Shown in pieces: positions 10,263 to 19,423 of a stretch of 64,000 nucleotides of DNA. This stretch comes from Rugalucina vietnamica (lineage: Eukaryota > Mollusca > Bivalvia > Lucinida > Lucinidae): assembly GCA_964017185.1 (NCBI GenBank), contig OZ024875.1:42873486-42937485 (forward strand), in the 5' to 3' direction. How positions within the stretch are numbered: position 1 is the stretch's first letter; each line of letters opens with the position of its first letter. The notes below the pieces were generated by a model, which was not told the DNA's origin, made no database searches, and was given only the letters and a program-made list of their open reading frames with translations. The position numbers were made by a program, and so were the translations under genes.

Positions 10263-10466
10263 CTGAAAGTAAGAAAAGAACAACTACATTTTGAAAACGC
10301 AAAGACAGCTACCAAGCTATACGCGTAACCCTATAAGTCAAGTCTAAACAATCTAAGCTTATGTGGTTTTACAGCCTGGTTTGTACCAGATCTTGTCCGA
10401 AACCGGAAACCACAAATAATTTTCAGGCAATGCTGATCACTCATATTACATTATTGCAGGAAAAAC

Positions 10467-10703
10467 GTGCCGCGACGCAACAAAACCAGTATTCAGGGTT
10501 TCCGACCAGGTCCGACACAAGCCGACCTGTTCAGTCACAGATGAATGCTAGAATCTTGAAATTTATAAGTATTCCTAGAGGAGGAATTGTACTATCCATG
10601 TAGCGAAAACAAAGGCGCTGATCAGCTGTGCAGTTACTGCACAGCTGATTTGCGTCTTTGTTTATTGCATATGCGAAAATCAGGTTTTCTCATGACGTGG
10701 CTC
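10467..10703. mobile_element. family A MITE (intronic)
   Basis: About 237 bp. The left end is decayed (GTGCCGCGACGC) and the right end is GACGTGGCTC. The palindrome core is CTGTGCAGTTACTGCACAG, a paired variant of the CTTCGC type. Confidence 0.78.
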
Positions 10704-11680
10704 ACATGATACAAATCTTTTTCAGTTGTATACTTAACAAAGTTCTATGTCATCACTGTATCCTGAAAAATACTTTCAAACAAAATCGTTTTCCAGAAAA
10801 TGGACAGGCCCACCGATCAGCCGTTTTCTCAAGATTGCCAACAAAATTTCTAGCTCCACCTAGCCCCAGTAGCACAGCCTAGTTAGTGTCATTAGAATGG
10901 TTCATGAAAACATTGTCAGTGTCACACACAGACAGCATAAATGGCATTGCAGTCTAATTAAGAAATTACAGGGTGTGATTTCATTGTCAACTGTTCAGCC
11001 TCACACAAAAACACACTTCTGACCATAAATAATCTGTGGTACAAGAGAATCTGCTTTCTAGACTTCCAGCCAAGGCCCAAACTAGTTTGAGCATTATGAT
11101 GGCCAACTGACAGAAAGCTAGAGTAGCAATAACAAGGACACAGATAAGCCAACACACATGCGCAACTGAACTGTGTGCACCTATGTATTTTGTTTAAACA
11201 TCTATAATGCATATTTTATCATAAACTGGCCCAGATAATTGCTGAAATCAAACTAAAAACCCATTGAAAACCCATTATCACTTGAACAGAAATTGTTTTC
11301 CAATTAAACTTAATGGCAGCAGCGTTCCAGTTATCGCCTGTCACAACATAACTCCGCTAAACTGCCCCCTGGTGGACCATAAATCCTTGGCTCCTGACTC
11401 AGATAACAGGAAACTGATCAAATATTGATAGCTCTTTCCCAAATATGGCACATATAAAACATCAGCAGAAAAAAAACAACATGTTAATTCATCAGTTGGG
11501 CACAACTGCCGATTGAGCTATAACATCTAAATCTAACAATTATAAGTAGGTTGACATATATCAAATCTCCAGCTGAAGTCGTTTTATGATGTATGGTTGC
11601 AGGAAACAATTTTTGAAACCTGATGTTTTATATAGGATTATTATCAGACACTGTTTCCAAAGACAACCAACATGACAAAG

Positions 11681-11915
11681 GAGCCGTGACGTGAGAAAAC
11701 CGGTCTTCGGGGTTTCCGACCAGGTCCGACACAAACCGACCTGTACAAGCACAGAAAAGAGCTAGAAGCTTGAAATTTCGGATTTAAGTAGAAGAGGAAT
11801 TGTACTATCCGAGTAGCGAAAACAAAGGCACTAATCAGCTTCGCGGTTACCGCGATGCTGATCTGCGCCTTTGTTTTCGCATAGGCAATAATCCCGTTCT
11901 CTCACGATGCAGCTC
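11681..11915. mobile_element. family A MITE (intronic), complete, TSD AAAG
   Basis: 235 bp, GAGCCGTGACGTGAGAAAAC to CTCACGATGCAGCTC, with AAAG duplicated at 11677-11680 and 11916-11919. This is the clearest case of a target duplication that is not purely A/T. Confidence 0.88.
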
Positions 11916-12161
11916 AAAGTACAACTAATGCAGATAAAACACTGTAGAATGTGGATACCTGTCTGGGAATAGCCAACTATCGGGTAGGAACAATTTGTAA
12001 GGCTTAGGATATGTGCAAAGGAATTAAATGCCAAGTGTCAATTTCAATTTTGTCTGTTTTTGTTGTCTCTGGATAAAATGTCTGCAAGGGGGTATGGCAG
12101 TATAAAGAGATAGATACATAGATAACCATTGTAAGGGTTGTCTGAGATGTTAAATACTTAC

Positions 12162-12535
12162 TGTCCAAGTGACTATTAATTTTCCCTTTTTATATGTCAA
12201 AGTCCGCACATCTTTGGGATTTCCCCCTGGTTTTTCTGGTGGTGTTGTACATGTACCTTTCGTCGGTAAACTAGGTTCACTATATCCTACACCATTTTTT
12301 GCTAAAATTCTAAAACTATAGGTCCCCCACGGGGGTAAATTCACATGAACAGTTTTAACGTCCCCTAGAATTTCTTCATAATAATAATTCCAGTGAGCTG
12401 GGTTTTCTGAGGTATTAAATTGCACGAGAAAACTAACTATCTTGGAGCCGCCGTCATATCCGGGTTTCCACATTAATTCCGCTGTATTTCCCATACATGA
12501 TATGATTGATACTTCTTGTGGTGGGGCTGGAGGTA
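12162..12535 (-). CDS. L1CAM: L1CAM/neuroglian-family adhesion receptor, exon for FN3 domain 1 and start of FN3-2
   Basis: This exon of 374 bp (minus strand) follows acceptor TCTATTGCAG and ends at ACA|GTAAGT, entering in phase 1 and leaving in phase 0. It encodes PPAPPQEVSIISCMGNTAEL, then MWKPGYDGGSKIVSFLVQFN and a segment with WGTYSFRILAKNGVGYSEPS, and ends PPEKPGGNPKDVRTLTYKKG KLIVTWT. ELMWKPGYDGGS has the FN3 core Trp and the usual PxxDGGxxI turn. TYSFRILAKNGVG is the classical Y-x-F-R-V-x-A-x-N-x-x-G strand. The PPEK-NPxDV start of FN3-2 matches PPEKNPVDV in human L1CAM. Carrying all of FN3-1 plus the opening of FN3-2 in one exon suggests intron loss relative to the vertebrate genes (inference). 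Confidence 0.88.
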
Positions 12536-12557
12536 CTGCAATAGAAAAGTAAAAGAC

Positions 12558-12798
12558 TTAATGAAAACACGCCAATATACAGATTTTTCTAATTAGAACT
12601 TTTTTCTTATTCTTGCTCAAAACATAGATTGTGGGTACATGTTAGAACCGCCTCGGCGAGGTGGTTCTAATGAGTACCCACAATCTGTGTTTATGAGCAA
12701 AAATAAGAAAAATAGGTAAACCCCTGAATACCCCAGTTTTGCTATATAAAAGTGGGGATAAAAGGGGTATACATGTCACAGACATTTCTTCCTAGTGA
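12558..12798. mobile_element. family B MITE next to the FN3-1 acceptor
   Basis: About 241 bp, inverted relative to the copy at 2.7 kb: begins AATGAAAACACGCC, contains the palindrome arms ATAGATTGTGGGTAC/GTACCCACAATCTG and ends near GACATTTCTTCCTAGTG. Only the 20-nt polypyrimidine tract separates it from the exon at 12535. Confidence 0.78.
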
Positions 12799-13374
12799 AT
12801 ACCATAGGACAAGGACTAAGACTATTGCTAGATACTCTAAACTCTTAGTAAGAACTCAGGAGCTACCCTTAAGAAAAAGAATCAATTTGAACAATTAACC
12901 CTCTGGTGCCATTTCTGGTGCCACTTGCTGACATATACAATGTCTATATTGTTTCTCTTTTCTACAGAGATGTTTCTGACACTGAAAAGTACCACCTACA
13001 TAACTATAATTTGGCAACAAAATCTACAATAATACAAAATTGCCTAGTTTTATTGTAACCTCAACAGTTTTTCTCCCATTCCAAACTAGTTTTTTTTCAT
13101 AATGTGAGCCTTTATTACCTTAAACCCCCTTAAGTTCTGTTATTAAATCTTTGGAAGCCTTTTTATTGCACTTGCAGTCAAGGACATACAGATTTAGCAA
13201 AAGTCTTAAGTACATGTATGTGGGTCTATCTATGCTAGACCTTGCTGAGATTATGGACTAAGTTACAAGGAAATGAAATGCACAGTAGGCCAAGGACTAC
13301 AATCTTGAAAAGTACATCAGTGTATGGCTTGACAGTCTCCAAAGCTGTCAATGTTGCAGAAAAATGTACTGGAG

Positions 13375-13658
13375 CCAGTTGTTCAAAGCATCGTTAGCTT
13401 AACAATATCGTTAAGACATAAATTTGTTAAGCAAATATCAGCTAAAGTGACAAATGCACTGTTATTTTTTGTTGAAAAAATGTGAGAATCCTTTGCAGTG
13501 CAAAGGATTCTCACATTTTTTCAACAAAAAATAACAGTGTATTTACTGCAAAGGATTCTCACATTTTTTCAACAAAAAATAACAGTGCATTTGTAATATT
13601 AATGTTTGAAATGTTAACGAAACGTTAACTAACGACATCGTTAGTTTTGAACAACTGG
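13375..13658. mobile_element. family D MITE with internal duplication
   Basis: Ends CCAGTTGTTCAAAGCATCG and CGTTAGTTTTGAACAACTGG are inverted copies. Inside, a 17-bp GTGAGAATCCTTTGCAG arm is inverted around GTGCAAAGG. A unit of about 60 bp (GCAAAGGATTCTCACATTT...AACAAAAAATAACAG) is present twice in direct order. A shorter relative is at 53757-53922. Confidence 0.78.
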
Positions 13659-13804
13659 CCCCAGGAATCTAAACCATGGCAAAGTCATGGAGTCCAAAAT
13701 TTGTAAGTCAAGGATCGCTGCATACAGTGAGGAATGAGTAGGGTAAGGCCAAGAACTATGCAAAGTTTGGCACTCACAGCCATCATAGTTATAATGAAAG
13801 ACAT

Positions 13805-13845
13805 GGTTTGTGTCAGACCTGGTCGGAAACCCCCGAAGACTGGTG
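13805..13845. mobile_element. family A MITE fragment near the Ig6 donor
   Basis: About 40 bp matching the family A subterminal text: GTTTGTGTCAGACCTGGTCG, then GAAACCCCCGAAGACTGG. The terminal repeat itself is lost. It lies about 30 nt inside the intron downstream of the Ig exon. Confidence 0.65.
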
Positions 13846-13881
13846 TAGCTGCTCATTTCTGTATGACCCCTGTTCACTTAC

Positions 13882-14193
13882 TTCTGACCTCCAATCTCCC
13901 ACTGGCTATATCTCGGTCCATATCAATGTTGACAATACAGGCGTAAACCCCGGCATCGTCGGCTTTAACCCGTTTGATAACCAGAGTCTGTCCCTTCCTG
14001 TCTAGCCTATATTTGTCCAGTCGATACTTGTCCGGCTTGTCATGAGGATGTATGTAGATGCCGTTGTGCTTCCATTTGATGCGTAGCTCATCCTTCTTGA
14101 GGTGGTCTGGCACGGTAACCTGGCAGATGAAGTGGACCTCGTCTCCCTGGTTGGCAATGATCTCCTTCTGCGGGAAGTTAATTAGGTCATCTC
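13882..14193 (-). CDS. L1CAM: L1CAM/neuroglian-family adhesion receptor, exon for the last (sixth) Ig domain
   Basis: This exon of 312 bp (minus strand) follows acceptor TGTGTCTTTTCAG and ends at AGAA|GTAAGT, both boundaries phase 1, as expected for a single Ig-domain cassette. It encodes DDLINFPQKEIIANQGDEVH, then FICQVTVPDH, IKWKHNG and DDAGVYACIVNIDMDRDIAS, ending GRLEVR. The Ig hallmarks are Cys23, Trp40 and Cys85 of the exon product, the last in D-x-G-x-Y-x-C. Its position directly before an FN3 run corresponds to Ig6 of L1 family proteins. Odd point: the pentapeptide DKYRL occurs twice in tandem (PDKYRLDKYRLDRKG). Human L1CAM has one DKY at this place, so a small in-frame duplication is likely. 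Preceding Ig exons are not recognised up to 64 kb. Confidence 0.87.
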
Positions 14194-14456
14194 CTGAAAA
14201 GACACAAGGAGGTTGGTGTGATAATAAGGCAATAGTTTAAAATTTTAGCATTGGTTGGCTGATTTTGGGTTTACTGTCCCACCAACAGCTAAGATCATAT
14301 AGAGATGAACATTGTTTAAAGTTTCATCTTAAAGACTGGAGAAACCCTGGATCAGCCCTACCATCCCTGGTTTACAAAGCCTTTCTGTATGTGTGGCAAG
14401 CCAATGATTTATGCTTTAAAAACTGGTACTCAAGGCAGGTACATGTATTTACTCCC

Positions 14457-14532
14457 TAATGTCGCTTAGTGATTTCAGCTTTGTTGATTGTTTTCAGTTA
14501 TTTTGGTTGTCTCTGGATAATCAGTGTGTATA
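14457..14532. mobile_element. family G MITE, one arm
   Basis: About 75 bp of the right arm, CTAATGTCGCTTAGTGATTT to CTCTGGATAATCAGTGTG, matching the end of the complete copy at 33024-33250. It directly abuts a family B element. Confidence 0.6.
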
Positions 14533-14536
14533 AAGG

Positions 14537-14782
14537 TAACATGTCCATGAAAAGCATACCCCCTTATAGAGAAAAACTGGGGTTTGCAGGGGTATACCTA
14601 TTTTTCTTATTTTTTATCCAAAACATACATTGTGGGTACTCGTTAGAACCGCCTCGGCAAGGCCGTTCTAATGTGTACCCACAATGTATGTTTTTATATT
14701 AAAAATATCAAAATTTTTACTGGTGAAATTTTCAATTTTTACAGCTGAAAAAAAGCTTTGTATATTGTATCGTTTTCGTAAA
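14537..14782. mobile_element. family B MITE
   Basis: About 246 bp from AACATGTCCATG to TATCGTTTTCGTAA, with palindrome arms ACATTGTGGGTACTCG and inverse around GAACCGCCTCGGCAAGG. Confidence 0.78.
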
Positions 14783-15465
14783 GAGCTAGAGGCAGCAGCA
14801 TATTCATAAGAATAATGATGAAACTGTTTCGCCAAAGAATTGGCCTCCATGGATTTTATTTCATTTAGTTGACATATTGAGTGCATATTTGTTAATTGCA
14901 TGCCTTTAAGACCAAAAAAGGCAATATAAGACAGATCAATATGGCACTAAAGTGTCAAGAACTTGACCTTTCTTTACATTTCTTTATGATTCTGGTCATT
15001 GATTCATCTCCCAGCACCATCGTTAAGTGACCAATAAAATAGTCACCACTAATGGTAGCTTCTGCTGCGATTCACTCGCCATGACAGTGAGTGACATGGA
15101 ATTGATTCAAGAGAATGCTCAAGCACTTGTAGAATACTGATCAAGTCTGACTCATGAAAGAAGCTTGTAAACCTTGGTCCAAAGAGGTCTTAAAAACATG
15201 ATATTTTACTTTCATCTCTTAAAAGACTTATAAACAAGCACGATGACCGTAGGCTCTTTATGGTATTAATATCATGGTCTCCTGACACAGAGCAGTCAAA
15301 GAAACATGTTTTAGCAATTACTAATATTTCATTCCTGTCAACTCTTTATGTTGGCTTTGACTGCCATGGATGATGGCTGATGGCTTGCTGGCACAAAACT
15401 GAGGAGTACAGGACATGCCTTGACATTCTTACACATATACAGTGAACCATATTCTTTTAAAGCAC
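14783..15465. other. non-coding, no recognised feature
   Basis: No exon or repeat recognised, presumably intron of the L1-type gene. Confidence 0.35.
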
Positions 15466-16100
15466 AATAGCCTAATGGTAGAGTACTGAGGAGTCCTGAG
15501 TACTGCGAGGACTCAATAGTACTAATGACTCCTGAGTACAGCGAGGACTCCTGAGTACTGTGAGGACTCCTGAGTACTGAGGACTCCTGAGTACTGAGGA
15601 CCCCTGAATACTGTGAGGACTCCAGAGGACTCCTGAGTACTGCGAGGACTCCTGAGTAATGTGAGGACTCCTGAGTACTGAGGACTCCTGAGTACTGAGG
15701 ACTCCTGAATACTGTGAGGACTCCAGAGGACTCCTGAGTACTGCGAGGACTCCTGAGTAATGTGAGGACTCCTGAGTACTGAGGACTCCTGAGTACTGAG
15801 GACTCCTGAATACTGTGAGGACTCCAGAGGACCTCTGAGTACTGCGAGGACTCCTGAGTACTGAGGACTCCTGAGTACTGCGAAGACTCCTGAGTACTGA
15901 GGACTCCTGAGTACTGCGAGGACTGAGTACTGAGGACTCCTGAATAATATGAGGAATCCTAAGTACTAAAGACTCCTGAGTACTGAGGACTCCTGAGTAC
16001 TGCCAGGACTCCTGAGTACTGCCAGGACTCCTGAGCCACAGGCTCTTGGTTCAATACATACCTCTGCTGCCTTAGGTGTCTTTGAGCAAGACGATTTAAG
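15466..16100 (+). mobile_element. tRNA-derived SINE split by a minisatellite
   Basis: The A-box side (AGCCTAATGGTAGAGTACTG) is at 15470-15490. The B-box side (TCTTGGTTCAATACATACC, then CTCTGCTGCCTTAGGTGTCT, TTGAGCAAGACG) is at 16045-16092. Taken together without the roughly 550 bp between them, these two pieces match the inverse of the SINE at 56.44-56.60 kb. The intervening DNA is an 18-bp array derived from the D-arm/anticodon region. Confidence 0.72.
15484..16035. repeat. 17-19 bp minisatellite (GAGGACTCCTGAGTACTG)n
   Basis: About 30 imperfect copies. Length variants are ACTGAGG and ACTGCGAGG. A 101-bp higher-order unit marked by TCCAGAGGAC recurs at about 15621, 15722 and 15823. Each unit includes near-palindromic AGTACT and AGGACTCCT. 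Confidence 0.92.
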
Positions 16101-16930
16101 CATGATGCAGATTAAAAGGACAGAAAAGATTAATACCCAGAATGCAGTGACTGAAAAATTGTTTACTGGGATCAACATTAAGCCATACCAAACATATAAA
16201 AACACTGATCCATCTACTTTATCATTTCATTTATATCTTTTATCATTTCTGTAACCAATACAAGATCATACAATGTAGTAGATATCTAACAGTGGATCTC
16301 CATTTCATTTTCAACTTTTAATGTTTCCTCTTTTAAGACACTTAACCATAAATTATGCTTTTGTAATTCTCCACTCTAGCTCCCACAGTGACATGCCTAG
16401 CTTCTGTATTTTATCATTGTTTTATGCAAATTCGATCTAATACTATCAAAAAGGAGCACGAAAGAGCATCCACAGGCATGCTGCACATGAAATCCACCAT
16501 GAAAATGTAATGTAGTGGAAAAAGTCTAAAATGAAAATGCCAAGAAAACCCATAATTGTTCTGCAGGACTGTTTGTTGCTAAGAAACCAGATTCTGATCT
16601 TCATAAAATGAGTCAAGAATGGGTGAAGGAGTCAAGAGGTGCTCATCTGAGATTTAAATGAGCATGAGGCCATAGGAAAATTTGTCATACATGTATTATT
16701 GCTAGGAAACAATAAAAGCTGACTGTGAGGTCAGCCATGTTTTGTTTGCAGGCAAAACAAAGCTTGGAAAACCTCTGCAAGCTTCAGATAAACAACACTC
16801 AACTGCGTAAGCTTAAATAGTGAGCCTTAAATGGTTCTGTTGAGCAAAAAAAGCAAATCAAACGCTTCATGTGGAGCTGTATACCATTTACATGCAAGGC
16901 TTAAATGCTCAAGCAAAATGGTCTGGTCCC
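16101..16930. other. non-coding, no recognised feature
   Basis: No exon, RNA or repeat family recognised. Confidence 0.35.
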
Positions 16931-17165
16931 AATGTTATAAAACTTTTTTTCGGCTCTCAGTTGAGACTAAAATTTATCCAGCTCATAAAATTAATGTTAA
17001 AATGCCAACGATTCCAAATGTTAAACATTTATGAGAAGGATAAATTACTAGTTTTTGAATTTTGAAACTGAATTTTCCACTAATTTTGACTATCTCAACA
17101 ATTAACGAGCAGTTGAAATTTCATGCTCAGCTGAGCTGAGCTTGAAAAAAGTTTTATAACCTTGA
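16931..17165. mobile_element. family C MITE
   Basis: About 235 bp from AATGTTATAAAAC to AAAAAGTTTTATAACCTTGA. Its palindrome is partly eroded (AAAATGCCAACGATTCC). Confidence 0.75.
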
Positions 17166-18378
17166 GGTATGGTTCCAGATTAGACTGGAGCTCTGACAAC
17201 AATTTCTGGTGATTTCTGCTTTTACTTCAATATTAACCTTCAATATTAGTAAATGATCAAATTACATCTGCATATGCAACTGTCACAAATTCTTGCAGCT
17301 TAACTTTTCTCCGATTCTCTTAGCCTCTCCAAATCCACGGCAGCCTAGATGTGGTCTCGTTAAATATCAAGCATTATCCTCGATAACAAATGAAATATTC
17401 TGTATCCTAAGACAGGATTTTGTGTAATTTAGGATGCACCAGCTTGATTTGATTTTACACGGCCATTATCTCCGTCAGACATCAGCTAATAACATTCCGG
17501 GAAATAATCAGGAATAGGACCATAAGAAGACCATATATTATGGATCCAAAATGAAAAAATAAACTGCAATAATAATAAAAGGTTTTCTTGGACTGTTGGG
17601 AGGAAAATGTTAAAGTATGACAGGACCCAAACTTCTGCATGTACCCTTCTACTCTAACTGGCTTAAATGAACAACAACAAAATCCCAACAACTACACACA
17701 CAAACAAACAATGTACATGCATGTTACAATAATTGTCAAGTTATACATAAATGCCGTATATGGACTTTTTCACATCCAGCTCTTCCGATCAGTAAATTAA
17801 ATAATATCTGGTATTAAAGATAAGCTAAAACCTCCGATGTTGCAATTAAGTTTCCGAACTATCAGCGTTGTCATGCAAAGCTTGAACTATTTATTTCATG
17901 TCTAGTCTTTTTAGGCAAATTAAGCAGTTCCTTACTGCCGTTTGTCATGCAACAATATTGTATACAGGCTAAAACATGAATAAAACATAGACAAAGACAC
18001 TGATATTTGTTTCCCAAGGTTCTGAAGGAAAAAAGCTGACTTGCAACTTTTAACTTTGTCCGTTTTTAAGTTGGCGACACTTTATTGTTATGTTGCATTA
18101 TTACCACCTTTGTACATGTACAAACTTATATTAGTCACGTTGTTATGTATGCCATAATGACAAACTCGATGCTTTTTGATCATCAAACTTTTTGCACTTA
18201 ATTCGCAAGCACTAAATTCAAAAGGTGCTCTATTAAATATTGAAGCAATGTTACACAATTACAGCCGCTGCTGTCTAAATGTCAAGCACATCTTACTTTA
18301 CTTTTGAAAGGTTTAAATGAGACAGAATCCGTAATTAGTCTTTTCCTGGAACTTCCCTGGCTTCCTATATTATTTGGA
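17166..18378. other. non-coding, no recognised feature
   Basis: 1.2 kb without a recognisable exon or repeat. Confidence 0.35.
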
Positions 18379-18815
18379 GAGAACTCAAAGAAGATGGACA
18401 GATCAGGTAAAAATTGTATTTTTATATTAGTTTTCCTAAAAATATAGCTTTTGGGGCACTCATTACATGAGCCACATCGTGAGAAAACCACATTTTTGCC
18501 TATGCGAAAACAAAGGTGGAGATCAGCTTCGCAGTAACTTCGAAGCTAATCAGCCCTTTTGTTTTTGCTACATGGATAGTACAATTATTTCTCTTCTTCT
18601 TAAATCCGAAATTTCAAGCTTCTAGCCTGCTTCTGTGACTGTACAGGCCAGTTTGTGTCAGACCTGGTCGGAAACCCAAAGACCGGTTTTCTCGCGCCAT
18701 GACTCGTTTGGCGAGAACTCAAAGAACTTTGATGGACAGATCAGGTAAAAAATGTTGTTTTTTTTTTTTTTGTTTTTTTTTTCTAAAAATATAGATTTTG
18801 GGGCACTCATTATCT
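18379..18815 (+). repeat. ~90-bp direct duplication flanking a MITE
   Basis: GAGAACTCAAAGAAGATGG to GGGGCACTCATTA (18379-18465) recurs at about 18712-18815 as GAGAACTCAAAGAACTTTG to GGGGCACTCATTA, on either side of a family A element. The right copy has a longer poly-T tract. Confidence 0.8.
18469..18705. mobile_element. family A MITE between duplicated flanks
   Basis: About 237 bp, GAGCCACATCGTGAG to CGCGCCATGACTC. Its immediate 4-bp flanks do not match (ACAT and GTTT). Instead a duplication of about 90 bp surrounds it. Confidence 0.8.
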
Positions 18816-19423
18816 GTGCCTTACTGAGACATTTCGTTTGTGTTCCCATATCATACTCAAATGGTAAAATAAGCAAAAGCATCTCTGATCAGAAATGGTC
18901 AAGTCTTCCTCGGCACTTTCATAAAAGAGCTAAAATTAACAGTAGGCTGGAATTTTAAGCCAATGACAGCAAGTTCAAGCACTGATTGCAAAGAACCTGA
19001 TGGGAATAGCAAAGTCTTTGTTAAGAGTACATCCCTGGCAATTTTCAGGAAGAACCAAAATCAAATCTCCTACGAGTTATGTAAGCCATCAAACAATACA
19101 TTAACATGTTCAGAAGATTCCTATTGAAATAGATCCAGACAGAATCTTGTCTTGCCTCAAGATCAAATTAATTTTAAAGATAAAGATTCAATGATGCTTT
19201 ATAAGGCTCTCTTCAATAATCACTTCTATCCAATCTATATGATGTAAATAATCTGCCAGTAGAATATCTATGAAACATTGACCTAGATTCTCAACTCTTG
19301 GAATTGGCTTCTCATTGTTGAGGAAAAATTGTGTTTAAGTTGGCTGGGGTTGACTACAAGTAAATACCCATTCTTTTATAAGTCTTACCATTCTTGCTTA
19401 ACATTATGACAATACTTTTTTTT
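18816..19423. other. non-coding, no recognised feature
   Basis: Nothing recognised before the 16-bp array. Confidence 0.35.

Larger units (their letters stand above)
10263..12161 (-). other. intron of the L1-type gene carrying two family A MITEs
   Basis: A 1.9-kb phase-0 intron splitting FN3-2. It holds family A copies at 10467-10703 and 11681-11915. The rest (10704-11680, 11916-12161) shows no feature I can support. Confidence 0.7.
12536..13881 (-). other. intron of the L1-type gene carrying MITEs B, D and an A fragment
   Basis: A 1.35-kb phase-1 intron between Ig6 and FN3-1, GTAAGT donor, TATTGCAG acceptor. It contains a family B element 20 nt from the acceptor, a family D element at 13375-13658 and a family A fragment about 30 nt from the donor. 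12799-13374 holds nothing recognised. Confidence 0.7.

Noticed and set aside
8728-14193. Contactin rather than L1-family identity
   Set aside because: Contactin also has six Ig and four FN3 domains, but the LGHSGES and FSTPEG linkers and the PPEK start of FN3-2 fit L1 better. Not fully excluded.
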